Source of the DNA: an uncultured Novosphingobium sp.
GTDB taxonomy: Bacteria > Pseudomonadota > Alphaproteobacteria > Sphingomonadales > Sphingomonadaceae
DNA: 7,760 bases
Direction: 5' to 3'
NCBI GenBank assembly: GCA_938005655.1
Contig: CALLNA010000087.1
Coordinates: 1-7,760, forward strand
Every line of letters begins with the position of its first letter. Position 1 is the first letter of the stretch. Under the pieces are notes generated by a model. That model saw only the letters and a list, made by a program, of their open reading frames with translations, was not told the DNA's origin and did not search any database. This document shows, piece after piece, positions 1-6,948 of this stretch. The position numbers and the translations under genes are program-made.

Positions 1-1082
1 ATCATGCCCGGTGCCTCGCCCGGCGCGCGCATGGCGTTGCCTTCGGGCAGGTCGAGCACGGCGAGGCGCATGGCGGTCAGCCGGTTGGCGCCCGCGTAGA
101 GCAGCCTGGTCTGGTTGACCGCCGCCTCCGGCCCGCCGCCGGGCTGGTCGCCCGAGCCGCTTTCGTGGGCGATGGCGGTGATCGTGCCGTCGCGGCTCGC
201 GCCGATCCGGATGCGCTGGCGCGTCGCCGGGCGATGGGTGGTGTTGTTCGCCATCAGCGGGCGGGGCATGGCGACCTTGACCGGCCGTCCCGCCGCCCTC
301 GCGCCGAGCGCGGCCATGACCGCGTCCGCGCGCAGGAACAGCTTCCCGCCGAATCCGCCGCCGACATAGGGCGAGAGGAAGCGGATCTTGTCCTTGGGCA
401 TGTTCAGCGTTCGGGCGAGGTCGGAGCGGCCCCAGTCGATCATCTGGTTGGAGGTCCAGAGGGTCAGCTCGTCGCCGTTCCACGCGGCGATCGAGGCGAA
501 GGGCTCCATCATCGCGTGGGTGTGGTCGGGCGTGGTATATTCGGCGTCGAGCGTGACTGGGGCGGCGGCGAAGGCCGCCTCGAACGCGCCGACCCGGTTG
601 GCCGCGAGGGGCTTGCCGCTGCCATCGGCGATAGGCGCGGTCTTCAGCGCCTCGGCCAGGTCGAACCGGCCCTTGGCGCGATCGTAGTCGACGCGGACCA
701 GCGCGGCCGCGGCGCGGGCCTGCTCGAAGGTTTCGGCCACGACGATCGCGATGGCCTGGTGGTAGTGGTCGATCTCGGGCCCGCCGAGCAGCTTGGCGGT
801 GTTGCGGTTGCCCTTGCCGAGCTGGCCGGCATCGCGGGCGGTGACGACCGCGATCACGCCAGGCGCCGCCTTGGCCTGGGAGACGTCGATCCAGCGGATC
901 GTGCCCTTGGCGATCCCTGCGCCGACGATGTGGCCGTAGGCCGGGTTCGCGATTTCCGGGTGCTCGTAGGCATAGGGCGCCCGGCCCGTGACCTTCAGCG
1001 GTCCGTCGATGCGATCCTGCGCGCGACCGACCACCTGCATCCGGTCGATCGGGTTGGAGCCGGCGGGGGTTTCGAACTGCAC
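1..1082 (-). CDS. paoC: Aldehyde oxidoreductase molybdopterin-binding subunit, PaoC-like (N-terminal half, runs off left edge)
   Basis: This is the large catalytic subunit of a xanthine-oxidase-family enzyme; it binds the molybdenum cofactor and oxidises aldehydes to acids with water. About 360 codons are visible, roughly half the ~730 residues usual for PaoC. The N-terminus carries the family signature DRIDGPLKVTGRAPYAYE (residues 23-40). Later come HTHAMMEPFAS, the molybdopterin-loop motif GGGFGGK (241-247) and MRAPGEAPGM near the visible end (from residue 351). The catalytic glutamate lies beyond the window. I chose the GTG at 1082: an AAGG ribosome-binding site sits 9 nt upstream, the paoB stop is 4 nt upstream, and no upstream ATG occurs before the in-frame stop at 1119-1121. 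There is no signal peptide, as expected when the subunit rides out with the Tat-tagged PaoA. Other aldehyde or xanthine dehydrogenases are possible, but the PaoB partner argues for the Pao type. Confidence 0.9.
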   Translation of the reverse strand, partial: MQFETPAGSNPIDRMQVVGRAQDRIDGPLKVTGRAPYAYEHPEIANPAYGHIVGAGIAKGTIRWIDVSQAKAAPGVIAVVTARDAGQLGKGNRNTAKLLGGPEIDHYHQAIAIVVAETFEQARAAAALVRVDYDRAKGRFDLAEALKTAPIADGSGKPLAANRVGAFEAAFAAAPVTLDAEYTTPDHTHAMMEPFASIAAWNGDELTLWTSNQMIDWGRSDLARTLNMPKDKIRFLSPYVGGGFGGKLFLRADAVMAALGARAAGRPVKVAMPRPLMANNTTHRPATRQRIRIGASRDGTITAIAHESGSGDQPGGGPEAAVNQTRLLYAGANRLTAMRLAVLDLPEGNAMRAPGEAPGM

Positions 1083-1086
1083 GGGC

Positions 1087-2049
1087 TCAAGCCTTCGTCC
1101 GGGAAGCGGCCTGCGCCATCACCGCGGCGAGGGCGCGGGTGGCGAGCGGCAGCTTGAAGGCGTTGTCCCGCGTCGGGGTCGCACCCTGGAAGGCGCGCGC
1201 GGTCACGGTGGCCGCGCCCTGCGGTAGGAGGAGATCGGCCGCCTCGACCCGCCAGGGCCGGGGCGCGACGCCGCCGAAGGCTGCGCGGCCGGTGCCGTCG
1301 GGCTGGATCACCGCCGCGACCGAGACGAGCGCGAAGGCGAAGGATGCCCGGTCGCGCACCTTCTCGTAGAAGTGGCTGCCGCCGAGCGGGCGCGGCAGGG
1401 TGACGGCGGTGACGAGTTCGCCGGGGCACAGCACGGTATCCTGTTGGGGCGTGTCGCCCCACAGGCGATGGAATCCGGCGATAGGGATGGCGCGCCTGTG
1501 CCCCGCCGCGTCCACGGTCTCGACCACGGCGTCGAGCACGCGCAGGGCGACCGCCATGTCCCCGGGGAAGGTAGCGATGCAGGCCTTGGAGACGCCGATC
1601 ACACCGAGCGGGCGCGAATAGCCGCCGATGGCCGCGCAGCCGGAGCCGGGCTGGCGTTTGTTGCAGGGCATGTTGGTGTCGTAGAAATAGGGGCAGCGCG
1701 TGCGCTGGAGCAGGTTGCCGGCGGTCGGGGCCTTGGTGCGTAGCTGGCCCGAGGCGCCCGCCAGAATCGCGCGGGAGAGCACGGCATAGTCACGCCGGAT
1801 GCGCGCATCGGCGGCAAGATCGGTATTGGTGACGAGGGCGCCGATCCGCAGGCCGCCCTCCGGCGTCGGCTCGATCCGGTCGAAGCCCAGGTCCTGCACA
1901 TCGACGAGATGCGTGGGCGTCTCGACCTCGATCTTCATCAGGTCGAGCAGGTTGGTGCCCCCGGCGATGAACTTCGCGCCTGGCCGTTCCGCGACGGCGC
2001 GCGCGGCCGCGATGGGGTCCTTGGCGCGTTCGTAGGTGAAGGCCCTCAT
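1087..2049 (-). CDS. paoB: Aldehyde oxidoreductase FAD-binding subunit with extra 4Fe-4S cluster, PaoB-like
   Basis: This 320-residue medium subunit passes electrons from the iron-sulfur clusters to FAD. The FAD pyrophosphate loop FIAGGTNLLDLM is at residues 27-38, and TAGNLLQRTRCPYF is at about 109-122. Cysteines 119, 129, 138 and 157 fall in the insertion that carries an additional [4Fe-4S] cluster in E. coli PaoB and in 4-hydroxybenzoyl-CoA-reductase-like proteins; ordinary xanthine dehydrogenase FAD subunits lack it. The C-terminal part (SHFYEKVRDRASFAFALVSV onward) is the usual CO dehydrogenase flavoprotein C-terminal domain. The start ATG at 2049 overlaps the paoA stop in an ATGA tetranucleotide, implying translational coupling. 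The reading frame stays open upstream to 2439, but that stretch lies inside paoA and has no flavoprotein similarity. The stop is TGA. Confidence 0.93.
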   Translation of the reverse strand: MRAFTYERAKDPIAAARAVAERPGAKFIAGGTNLLDLMKIEVETPTHLVDVQDLGFDRIEPTPEGGLRIGALVTNTDLAADARIRRDYAVLSRAILAGASGQLRTKAPTAGNLLQRTRCPYFYDTNMPCNKRQPGSGCAAIGGYSRPLGVIGVSKACIATFPGDMAVALRVLDAVVETVDAAGHRRAIPIAGFHRLWGDTPQQDTVLCPGELVTAVTLPRPLGGSHFYEKVRDRASFAFALVSVAAVIQPDGTGRAAFGGVAPRPWRVEAADLLLPQGAATVTARAFQGATPTRDNAFKLPLATRALAAVMAQAASRTKA

Positions 2050-2699
2050 GCCTTCGCTCCCGCCGCTGCGGGGCCGACGACCTCGGCCAGGGCCTCGGCG
2101 ATGTTGGAATAGGCGCCGCAGCGGCAGATGTTCCCGCTCATCCGCTCGCGCAGTTCCAGGTTGGTCGGCCGGGGCGCTGCCATGAGGTCCGCCTGGACAT
2201 GGCTGGGAACCCCGCGCGCGATCTCGTCGAGCACGGCCACGGCCGAGCAGATCTGGCCCGGCGTGCAATAGCCGCACTGATAGCCGTCGTACTTCACGAA
2301 GGCCGCCTGGATCGGATGCAGCTTCTCCGGGGTGCCGAGGCCCTCGATCGTCGTGATCTCGTCGCCCTCGTGCATCACCGCCAGGGACAGGCAGGCGTTG
2401 ATCCGCCTCCCGTTGGCCAGCACCGTGCAGGCGCCGCATTGGCCGTGATCGCAGCCCTTCTTGGTGCCGGTGAGGTGCAGATGCTCGCGCAACGCGTCGA
2501 GCAGGGTCGTGCGCGGATCGAGCGACAGCCGCTGGTCCTGCCCGTTCACCGTGAAGCGCACCGGCATGGGCGGAGCGGCTTCGCCCTGCGTGGGGGTGGG
2601 GTGGGCGCCGAGCGCGGGGTTCCCCGTCAGCACCGCCGTCACCGCGGTGCCGGCCAGGACGCCGCGGCGTGATATCTCCAGCTTGGGGAGATCCGACAT
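2046..2699 (-). CDS. paoA: Aldehyde oxidoreductase 2Fe-2S subunit with Tat signal, PaoA-like
   Basis: This 217-residue small subunit carries two [2Fe-2S] clusters linking the molybdenum centre to FAD. A twin-arginine signal is plain: SRRGVLAGTAV (residues 10-20), then a hydrophobic run and a GALA-like end around 26-32, so the assembled complex is predicted to be periplasmic. The plant-type ferredoxin cluster ligands are C83, C88, C91 and C103 (GCDHGQCGACTVL...NAC). The second cluster ligands are C142, C145, C192 and C194 (CGYC...NICRCGAY). The start ATG at 2699 has AAGGA about 8 nt upstream and places the Tat motif correctly; the longer open frame (to 3677) overlaps the hydrolase gene antiphase and is spurious. 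The 113 bp separating it from the upstream hydrolase shows no clear terminator. It is probably co-transcribed with paoB and paoC. Confidence 0.95.
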   Translation of the reverse strand: MSDLPKLEISRRGVLAGTAVTAVLTGNPALGAHPTPTQGEAAPPMPVRFTVNGQDQRLSLDPRTTLLDALREHLHLTGTKKGCDHGQCGACTVLANGRRINACLSLAVMHEGDEITTIEGLGTPEKLHPIQAAFVKYDGYQCGYCTPGQICSAVAVLDEIARGVPSHVQADLMAAPRPTNLELRERMSGNICRCGAYSNIAEALAEVVGPAAAGAKA

Positions 2700-2812
2700 G
2701 GTGAGGTCCTTCGCTTCAATGGCTCGACGCGCCCGCTGTTCTCGGTTCGACGGTAACGCGCGAGAGCTTCCGGCGTGCCGTCGGCGTTCCCGAAAAATGC
2801 GTGGGGGCTTCG

Positions 2813-3745
2813 TCACTCGGGGCGCGGGGGCACGGGATAGATGATGAAATGGTCGTGGACCTGCGGCTGGCCGGGCACGTCGAGCGGCGCCTTCAATCCG
2901 GCTTGCAGTTCGGCGATGCTCGCCGCCGGCAGCTCGAGCGGATGCTCGTCGGGATGCATGGGAGCCTCGCGTTCGTAGTCCCGCCCCGGCGTGCGCGTCA
3001 TCTCGATATGGGCGCCGAGCGCGGCGCGAATAGGATGCCGGGTGGCGAATGCGGCAAGGCGGTCGATGCTCGCGCGGTCGTCCGCCATGAAGTTGACCGG
3101 CACGTAGAGCCGGCCGGGATAGAGGGTATCGCCGGACAGCAGGATCTTCAGCCGGGAATCGTAGATCATGATCGCGGCGGCCTGATGCCCAGGCGTGGGA
3201 ATGATGCTCAGCGTCCGGCCGCCGAGATCGAACCGGCCGACCTCCTCGGGCCATTTGCCGATGCCGAAGAAGCCGGCCACGTCCGCCGGCTTGAGGCCGA
3301 CGACCGTGGTGCCGGGGCGTTCGCGAAAGGCGGCGTCGCCCGCGATATGGTCGCCGTGGGCGTGGCTGTGGGCGACGATGAGCGGAATGTCGGCGCGGCG
3401 ATGCGCCGCCAGCCATTCCGTCACGAGACGGTCGATCGTGGGCCGGATCACGCCGCCCTCGGCCCCGGTATCCAGCAGCAGCGCCTTGTCGCGCCCGAAG
3501 AGCAGGTAGAGGAATGGCGCCTCGAAATTGGTCTTGACCGATTGCCGGATGACGAAGGTATCGCCGTCCAGCGCCTGGACCTGCGTTACCGGCTCCTGGG
3601 CCTGGGTCCCGTCGATCCACTTCTCGGGGAAGAGATGCGGCGCGGCAGTGCCTTGAGCGTTCGTGGCCGAGGCCCACAGCGCGCCTGCCGCCAGACAGGC
3701 CTTTGCCGTCACGCTCCGCCGGCCGGATTTCGCGCCCGATGCCAT
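2813..3745 (-). CDS. Secreted metallo-beta-lactamase-fold hydrolase
   Basis: This 310-residue protein has the complete zinc-binding set of the MBL fold. The HxHxDH motif is H128-A-H130-G-D132-H133, followed by H187 (in TPGH), D206 (in SGDTLY) and H246 (in GAHIEMT). The set predicts a two-metal hydrolase. The first ~31 residues look like a Sec signal: a basic stretch with RR, a hydrophobic run CLAAGALWA, and cleavage near NAQ-G. It should therefore act in the periplasm, like PaoA. Substrate is not readable from sequence; lactonase, beta-lactamase-like, ester, glyoxalase-II-like and sulfatase activities all share this fold. The ATG at 3745 is preceded by AAGAGGA with about 10 nt spacing, which immediately follows the T-tract of the upstream terminator. 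It lies between the receptor and paoABC on the same strand, suggesting a shared pathway. The stop is TGA. Confidence 0.9.
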   Translation of the reverse strand: MASGAKSGRRSVTAKACLAAGALWASATNAQGTAAPHLFPEKWIDGTQAQEPVTQVQALDGDTFVIRQSVKTNFEAPFLYLLFGRDKALLLDTGAEGGVIRPTIDRLVTEWLAAHRRADIPLIVAHSHAHGDHIAGDAAFRERPGTTVVGLKPADVAGFFGIGKWPEEVGRFDLGGRTLSIIPTPGHQAAAIMIYDSRLKILLSGDTLYPGRLYVPVNFMADDRASIDRLAAFATRHPIRAALGAHIEMTRTPGRDYEREAPMHPDEHPLELPAASIAELQAGLKAPLDVPGQPQVHDHFIIYPVPPRPE

Positions 3746-3756
3746 CCTGTTGGAGT

Positions 3757-3774
3757 CCTCTTCGAAAAAAGAGG
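3757..3774 (-). promoter_or_regulatory. Alternative hairpin masking the hydrolase ribosome-binding site
   Basis: On the minus strand CCTCTT, a TTTTCG loop and AAGAGG form a perfect 6-bp stem, extendable by one G-U pair. The 5' arm takes part of the 3' arm of the adjacent terminator plus its T-tract, and the 3' arm is the AAGAGG ribosome-binding site of the hydrolase gene. The two hairpins are therefore mutually exclusive. The base pairing is seen directly; a regulatory function is inference. The stem is short and U-rich, so it would be weak next to the terminator stem. Confidence 0.4.
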
Positions 3775-3798
3775 GGTCCGCCCTTCGACGGACCCCTC
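3765..3798 (-). terminator. Rho-independent terminator between receptor and hydrolase genes
   Basis: A perfect 10-bp GC-rich inverted repeat (GAGGGGTCCG at 3771-3780 pairing with CGGACCCCTC at 3789-3798, 8-nt loop) is followed on the minus strand by six T residues (3770-3765). It lies 15 bp after the receptor stop, the expected place for the end of that transcript. The T-tract ends only about 20 nt before the hydrolase ATG, so there is no room for a conventional downstream promoter. The hydrolase and pao genes must rely on read-through, an antitermination event, or a promoter located upstream of the terminator. Confidence 0.88.
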
Positions 3799-3813
3799 AG
3801 GCCGGCAGGTTCG

Positions 3814-6255
3814 TCAGTAGTGGAAGCGGAAGTCGATCCCGACGCGCCGGGGCGTCAGGACGCCGATGGAATAGTAGCGTTCGACCACGCCGGTACGGAC
3901 CTGGTTGTACGAACTGAGGTCGTTGCTGATCGCGGTCACGGCATATTTGTTGAAGATGTTGTCGGCGAAGATGCCCAGGTCGAAGTGCTCGCTGTGATAG
4001 GTCAGGGACGCCCGGTGCGTCGTGTAGCCCGGGATGATCTCGCCGTTCCCGCGCAGGCCGACGCGAGAGTAGATGTCGCCCGTATAGGTCGTGGCCCAGT
4101 TCGCCTCGATCTCCGCGCCGTTGCTGAGCGGGTGCGTATAGGTGATCTGCGCGCTCGCCTTGTGCTTGGAGGAGCCGGGCAGGCGATCGCCGGCGAAGGC
4201 ATCTTCCTTGACGCCCTGGGTGACGACGATGCCGGGGGCATCCTCGACGAGGTGGGCATCGGTGTAGGAATAGGTTCCCTGGAGCGTCAGCCTCGGCGTG
4301 ATCCTGGCGCGGGCGGTGAATTCGAAGCCTTTCGAGACGGCATCGTTGGCGTTGACCGTGATGCCGACCGCGCCGTTGACGGTCTGCGACGGGAGCTGAA
4401 GGCCCGTCCAATCGATATGGAAGGCCGAGGCCGTGACTTGCAGGCGCTTGTCGAACAGCGCCGCGCGGATACCGATCTCCATGTTGCGCGTCTAGTCGGG
4501 GCCGTAGGCCAGCTCATCGGGGTTGGCGCAGACGTTCTGGCCGGGCGGCGGGGCCGCCGGCGGAGGCGCGAACGGGCAGGGCGCAACGCGGTTGACGTTG
4601 CCCGTGCGATAGCCCGTGCTGTAGGTGAAATAAGCCATCAGGTCGTCGCTGAACTTGTAGGACGTGTTGGCCTTCCACACCACGCCGTCGGCGCTGGTCT
4701 GCCCCGACTTGACGCGGCTCGGCGCGAACTGGATCAGCGGGTAGGGGGTGCGCGTCTGCCCGCCAGTGGTCAGCGGCGTGTCCGTGCCGCCTTCGGCGAA
4801 GGCGTCGTACTTGAAGTAGCGTATCCCGCCCGTCACCTGCCACTTGTCGGTGATGTGGAAGGTGCCTTCGCCGTAAACGGCCTTTTCCTTGATCTGGGTG
4901 TTGACGAACGAGATGTATTCGAGGTCGTCCGGCCGATAGACGCCGAAGAAGTTGGCCAGGCCGGGCACATATTCCTGATAATTCTGATTGCGGCGCAGAT
5001 TGTTGTAGAAGCCGCCGATGACCCAGCTGAACGGGCCGCCATGGCTGGGGACCAGGCGCAGCTCGCCGTTGAACTGCCGGTACTGGTTGACCGACTGGTT
5101 GTACGAGGAGAAGGCCGGGAACGCTTCGTAGCCATAGTCCAAGTCCAGCAGGAGGTCGGTGTTGTCGTTCTGCTGGGTGGTCGTCTGCTTGGTCCAGGCT
5201 GCCGTGCCGACCACCTGGGCGAAGCCGAGGCTGAGGTTGACTTCGGCCGCGAAGAGATCGGACTTGCGGTCGGTGGGTTCCAGATAGCGCTTCGCGGATT
5301 CGTACGGCCCCGTTCCCAGCACGCCTGCCTCGGTCGCCTGGCTGCCTTCAGTCTTGGTTTCCTGGTGCGCGTAGGTCAGGAACAGCTTGGCGCCGGGATT
5401 GAGTTCGAGCAGGAGCTGGTTGCGGGTCGTGAAGGTCCGTTCGTAGTTCACGTCCTTCTTGGCATAGAAGTTGGCGGCATAGTCCGCCGGCGTTCCGAAC
5501 GAACCGTCAGCCGCCGTGGCGCCGCGCACCGGCTGCGGGTTCGACACGCCGGGGTTTTGCAGCAGGTAATTGTAATCGATGAAGCCCGGGTTGTCGTAGT
5601 AGCCGACGGTCGAGCGGAAGGCGATGTGGTCCCTGACGATCGGGATGTTGACCGTCACGTCGCCGTTCACGCCCGGCTGCCCACTGTGGGACTCCCCGAA
5701 GGCGCGCAAGTGGGCGTCGATCGACCAGCGGTCGGTGTCCGGGCGGTTGGGGATGTAGCGCACCGCGCCGGCCAGCGTGCCCAGGCCGTAGAGCGTGCCC
5801 TGGGGTCCTTGGAGAACCTCGACCCGGCTGATGTCGAGCAGCTTGAAGTCGAGATAGAGCGGCACTTCGCCGAGATAGACCCCGACCGCATTGTCGTAGT
5901 TCGACCCGGTGACGTTCGTATCGGCCGAGGAAATGCCGCGCATGATGATGGTGCCGGTCGATTTCGGTCCCGTATCGACCACGGTCAGGCCGGGCGTGAA
6001 GGCCGCCAGTCCCTTGACGTCGTCGATCCGGTTCTTGGTGAGGGCTTCGGCGCTGAGCGCGCTGATGTTGATCGGCGCGTCCTGGAGCGTGGTCGCGCGG
6101 CGGGTCGCGGTGACGACGATTTCGCCGGCATCGGCGCTCGCGCCCTGATCTCCGGCCGCCGCGCCTTCCGGCGTCGCGTCCTGCGCGAACGCCTGTGTGG
6201 TTCCAACGCCCATCAGCATGGTGGCGCAAAGCAATGTGTGGCGAATCAATCTCAT
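3814..6255 (-). pseudogene. TonB-dependent outer-membrane receptor interrupted by an in-frame amber codon
   Basis: Read through the amber, this is a complete 813-residue TonB-dependent receptor that would import a bulky or scarce ligand across the outer membrane. It has a signal peptide (residues 1-24, cleavage after AFA), a TonB box EIVVTA (45-50), and a plug domain with MRGIS (105-109) and RVEVLQGPQGTLYG (144-157). A beta-barrel follows, and the C-terminus ends in F-H-Y as outer-membrane proteins do. Codon 588 is TAG; both sides are in the same frame and continue as normal barrel sequence, so this is one substitution, not an indel. The truncated product lacks about 225 residues, several barrel strands and the terminal aromatic. 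A proline-rich loop with C560 and C576 lies just before the break. The ATG at 6255 is supported by the signal peptide; the open frame extends to 6696 without receptor features. Could also be a sequencing error or a suppressed codon. Confidence 0.88.
4492..4494 (-). other. In-frame amber (TAG) codon in the receptor gene
   Basis: The minus strand reads GGC CCC GAC TAG ACG CGC AAC ATG, i.e. YGPD-stop-TRNMEIGIR. In related receptors this barrel segment usually runs Y-x-P-D-K/Q-x-x-N-x-E-x-G, so a lysine (AAG) or glutamine (CAG) codon changed by one base is the simplest origin. The four genes whose normal ends are visible all stop with TGA, making this TAG stand out. The ATG four codons later has no ribosome-binding site, so the C-terminal fragment is unlikely to be made independently. 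Confidence 0.93.
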
Positions 6256-6256
6256 A

Positions 6257-6297
6257 GTCACTTCGACCCCTGTGCTGTTCAGCCTGTCGGTAGTGAC
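6257..6297 (-). promoter_or_regulatory. Hairpin over the receptor ribosome-binding region
   Basis: On the minus strand GTCACT (6297-6292) can pair with AGTGAC (6262-6257), which ends one base before the receptor ATG and includes the only purine-rich ribosome-binding candidate, GAAGTGA. Nested inside are CGAC/GTCG and GCTG/CAGC pairs, giving an elongated stem. Folding would hide the translation start. The complementarity is seen; control of translation is inferred, and the individual arms are short. Confidence 0.35.
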
Positions 6298-6361
6298 ATC
6301 CCTCCCGTTGGCGCTCTGGCCGGGCCGGCGCCTTTCCGGCCGACTGGCGGCCGATCGTCTT

Positions 6362-6477
6362 CGCTGTTCCCTGTGTCCGGGCGCCGCTTGCCGGCGCCGG
6401 GCTTGCCGCGGCGCGGTGGAAGCGCGCCGGTGATCTCGCTGCATGACGGATCGCGGCGGCTTGCGAGATGAACAGCG
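6362..6477 (-). other. Possible four-helix junction in the receptor leader RNA
   Basis: Four inverted repeats nest in a cloverleaf order. P1 pairs 6362-6369 with 6470-6477 (CGCTGTTC/GAACAGCG, 8 bp). P4 pairs 6433-6439 with 6463-6469 (ATCTCGC/GCGAGAT, 7 bp) and abuts P1 with no gap, so one 15-nt strand pairs with two separate partners. P3 pairs 6410-6415 with 6423-6428 (GGCGCG/CGCGCC). P2 pairs 6380-6386 with 6392-6398 (GGCGCCG/CGGCGCC). It matches no riboswitch class I know. GC-rich DNA produces chance stems, so this stays a candidate; the coaxial P1/P4 arrangement is the strongest part. Confidence 0.35.
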
Positions 6478-6551
6478 TCCCGGATCGGCGCCACGGCGCC
6501 GGAGAGAGCAGCATCTACAGGCCAGCTTCGATCCATGAACCCTCACTTCAA

Positions 6552-6573
6552 GCCGGCGCTGTGCCGGCGCTGT
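6552..6573. repeat. Two perfect tandem copies of an 11-bp unit
   Basis: GCCGGCGCTGT occurs twice in direct succession. Because GCCGGC is self-complementary, the two copies can also form a 6-bp stem in either transcript. No function is evident; it may be slippage or part of the structured receptor leader. Confidence 0.6.
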
Positions 6574-6623
6574 CGTTCCCTTCTTCGTTCGCCGCCTCGG
6601 GGCGACCCTCGATACGGTATGGA

Positions 6624-6649
6624 TATTACCTATCTCGTCAAGCGTAATA
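6624..6649. promoter_or_regulatory. Operator-like dyad, left copy (TATTAC-N14-GTAATA)
   Basis: Perfect 6-bp arms TATTAC (6624-6629) and GTAATA (6644-6649) flank a 14-bp spacer with CG at its centre. The arms are two helical turns apart, as expected for a dimer binding one DNA face. In the leftward orientation a TTGACG hexamer (6641-6636) starts at the dyad centre, so a bound regulator would touch the putative receptor promoter. The site is 369 bp upstream of the receptor start. The same dyad recurs at 6949. The regulator is not in the window and its family cannot be named. Confidence 0.6.
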
Positions 6650-6772
6650 ATTTTGCACTTGCTCAGTATGAAGCGGATATGTGCTGCATCGCACAAAACT
6701 GCGATTTCCCCGATGTGATGCTGGTCGCAATGGCGAGCTTGCGCGGCCCTCGGGTGCGGGAGCGAAGGTCAT

Positions 6773-6809
6773 CCAGCCGATTCGTCCCGGCGAATCGCGA
6801 ATCGGATGG
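6773..6809. repeat. Imperfect 37-bp inverted repeat midway between the operators
   Basis: Arms of 12 bp (6773-6784 and 6798-6809) match at 11 positions around a 13-bp centre. The core CGATTCG also pairs with an inner copy of CGAATCG (6791-6797), which is directly repeated at 6798-6804, so there are three copies of one 7-mer, one inverted and two direct. The midpoint between the two TATTAC dyads is 6799, inside this element. It is not followed by a T-tract on either strand, so it is not an intrinsic terminator. It could be another protein-binding site or an RNA hairpin. Confidence 0.45.
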
Positions 6810-6885
6810 CCTCGGGCGGTTTCTCCCTTCCTGATCGGCAAAAATCCAGCGGTGTCGTGGTGGGATGTCCTCAGCCCGTGTGGGG

Positions 6886-6947
6886 GATGCCCTGCATCGG
6901 GTCTCACCGGAAGGACTGGCTTCCGGCCAGTCCGGTAATTGGGTGAG
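6886..6947. other. Cluster of nested and competing hairpins beside the right operator
   Basis: GATGC-CCT-GCATC (6886-6898) is followed by a two-part stem: CTCACC (6903-6908) pairs with GGTGAG (6942-6947) and encloses GGACTGGC (6913-6920) pairing with GCCAGTCC (6926-6933). A rival stem, CCGGAAG (6907-6913) with CTTCCGG (6920-6926), uses the same bases. The outer arm ends two bases before the right operator. Whether this is transcribed, and on which strand, is unknown; if the lipoprotein promoter is at the operator, the structure lies upstream of the mRNA start. Confidence 0.4.
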
Positions 6948-6948
6948 G

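Noticed and set aside
165..1157. 330-codon plus-strand open frame over paoC
   Set aside because: Antisense shadow of the molybdopterin subunit, which has clear family motifs on the minus strand.
2700..2812. Terminator or promoter between the hydrolase and paoA
   Set aside because: Only short imperfect stems, none followed by a T-tract, and no convincing -35/-10 pair; co-transcription is the simpler reading.
2046..3677. Long minus-strand frame suggesting a 543-residue fusion ending in the 2Fe-2S subunit
   Set aside because: The part upstream of 2699 overlaps the MBL hydrolase in another frame and has low-complexity, arginine-rich composition; the Tat motif fixes the true start at 2699.
3814..4482. 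A separate 222-residue gene after the amber codon
   Set aside because: It is plainly the C-terminal barrel of the receptor, in the same frame, with no signal peptide and no ribosome-binding site before its ATG.
3703..6471. 922-codon plus-strand open frame antisense to the receptor
   Set aside because: It mirrors the receptor codons, is arginine/valine/glycine-rich with no recognisable domain, and arises from GC-rich codon bias.
6256..6623. Cobalamin or TPP riboswitch in the receptor leader
   Set aside because: No B12-box-like or thi-box-like conserved sequence is visible on the minus strand.
6680..6695. TGTGC-N6-GCACA dyad as an operator
   Set aside because: Only 5-bp arms, single copy, and not placed symmetrically to either gene; chance is a sufficient explanation.
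4492..6696. Receptor start further upstream (up to 6696)
   Set aside because: The extension has no signal peptide and lacks receptor sequence; a normal signal peptide begins at 6255, and the left operator lies inside the extension.
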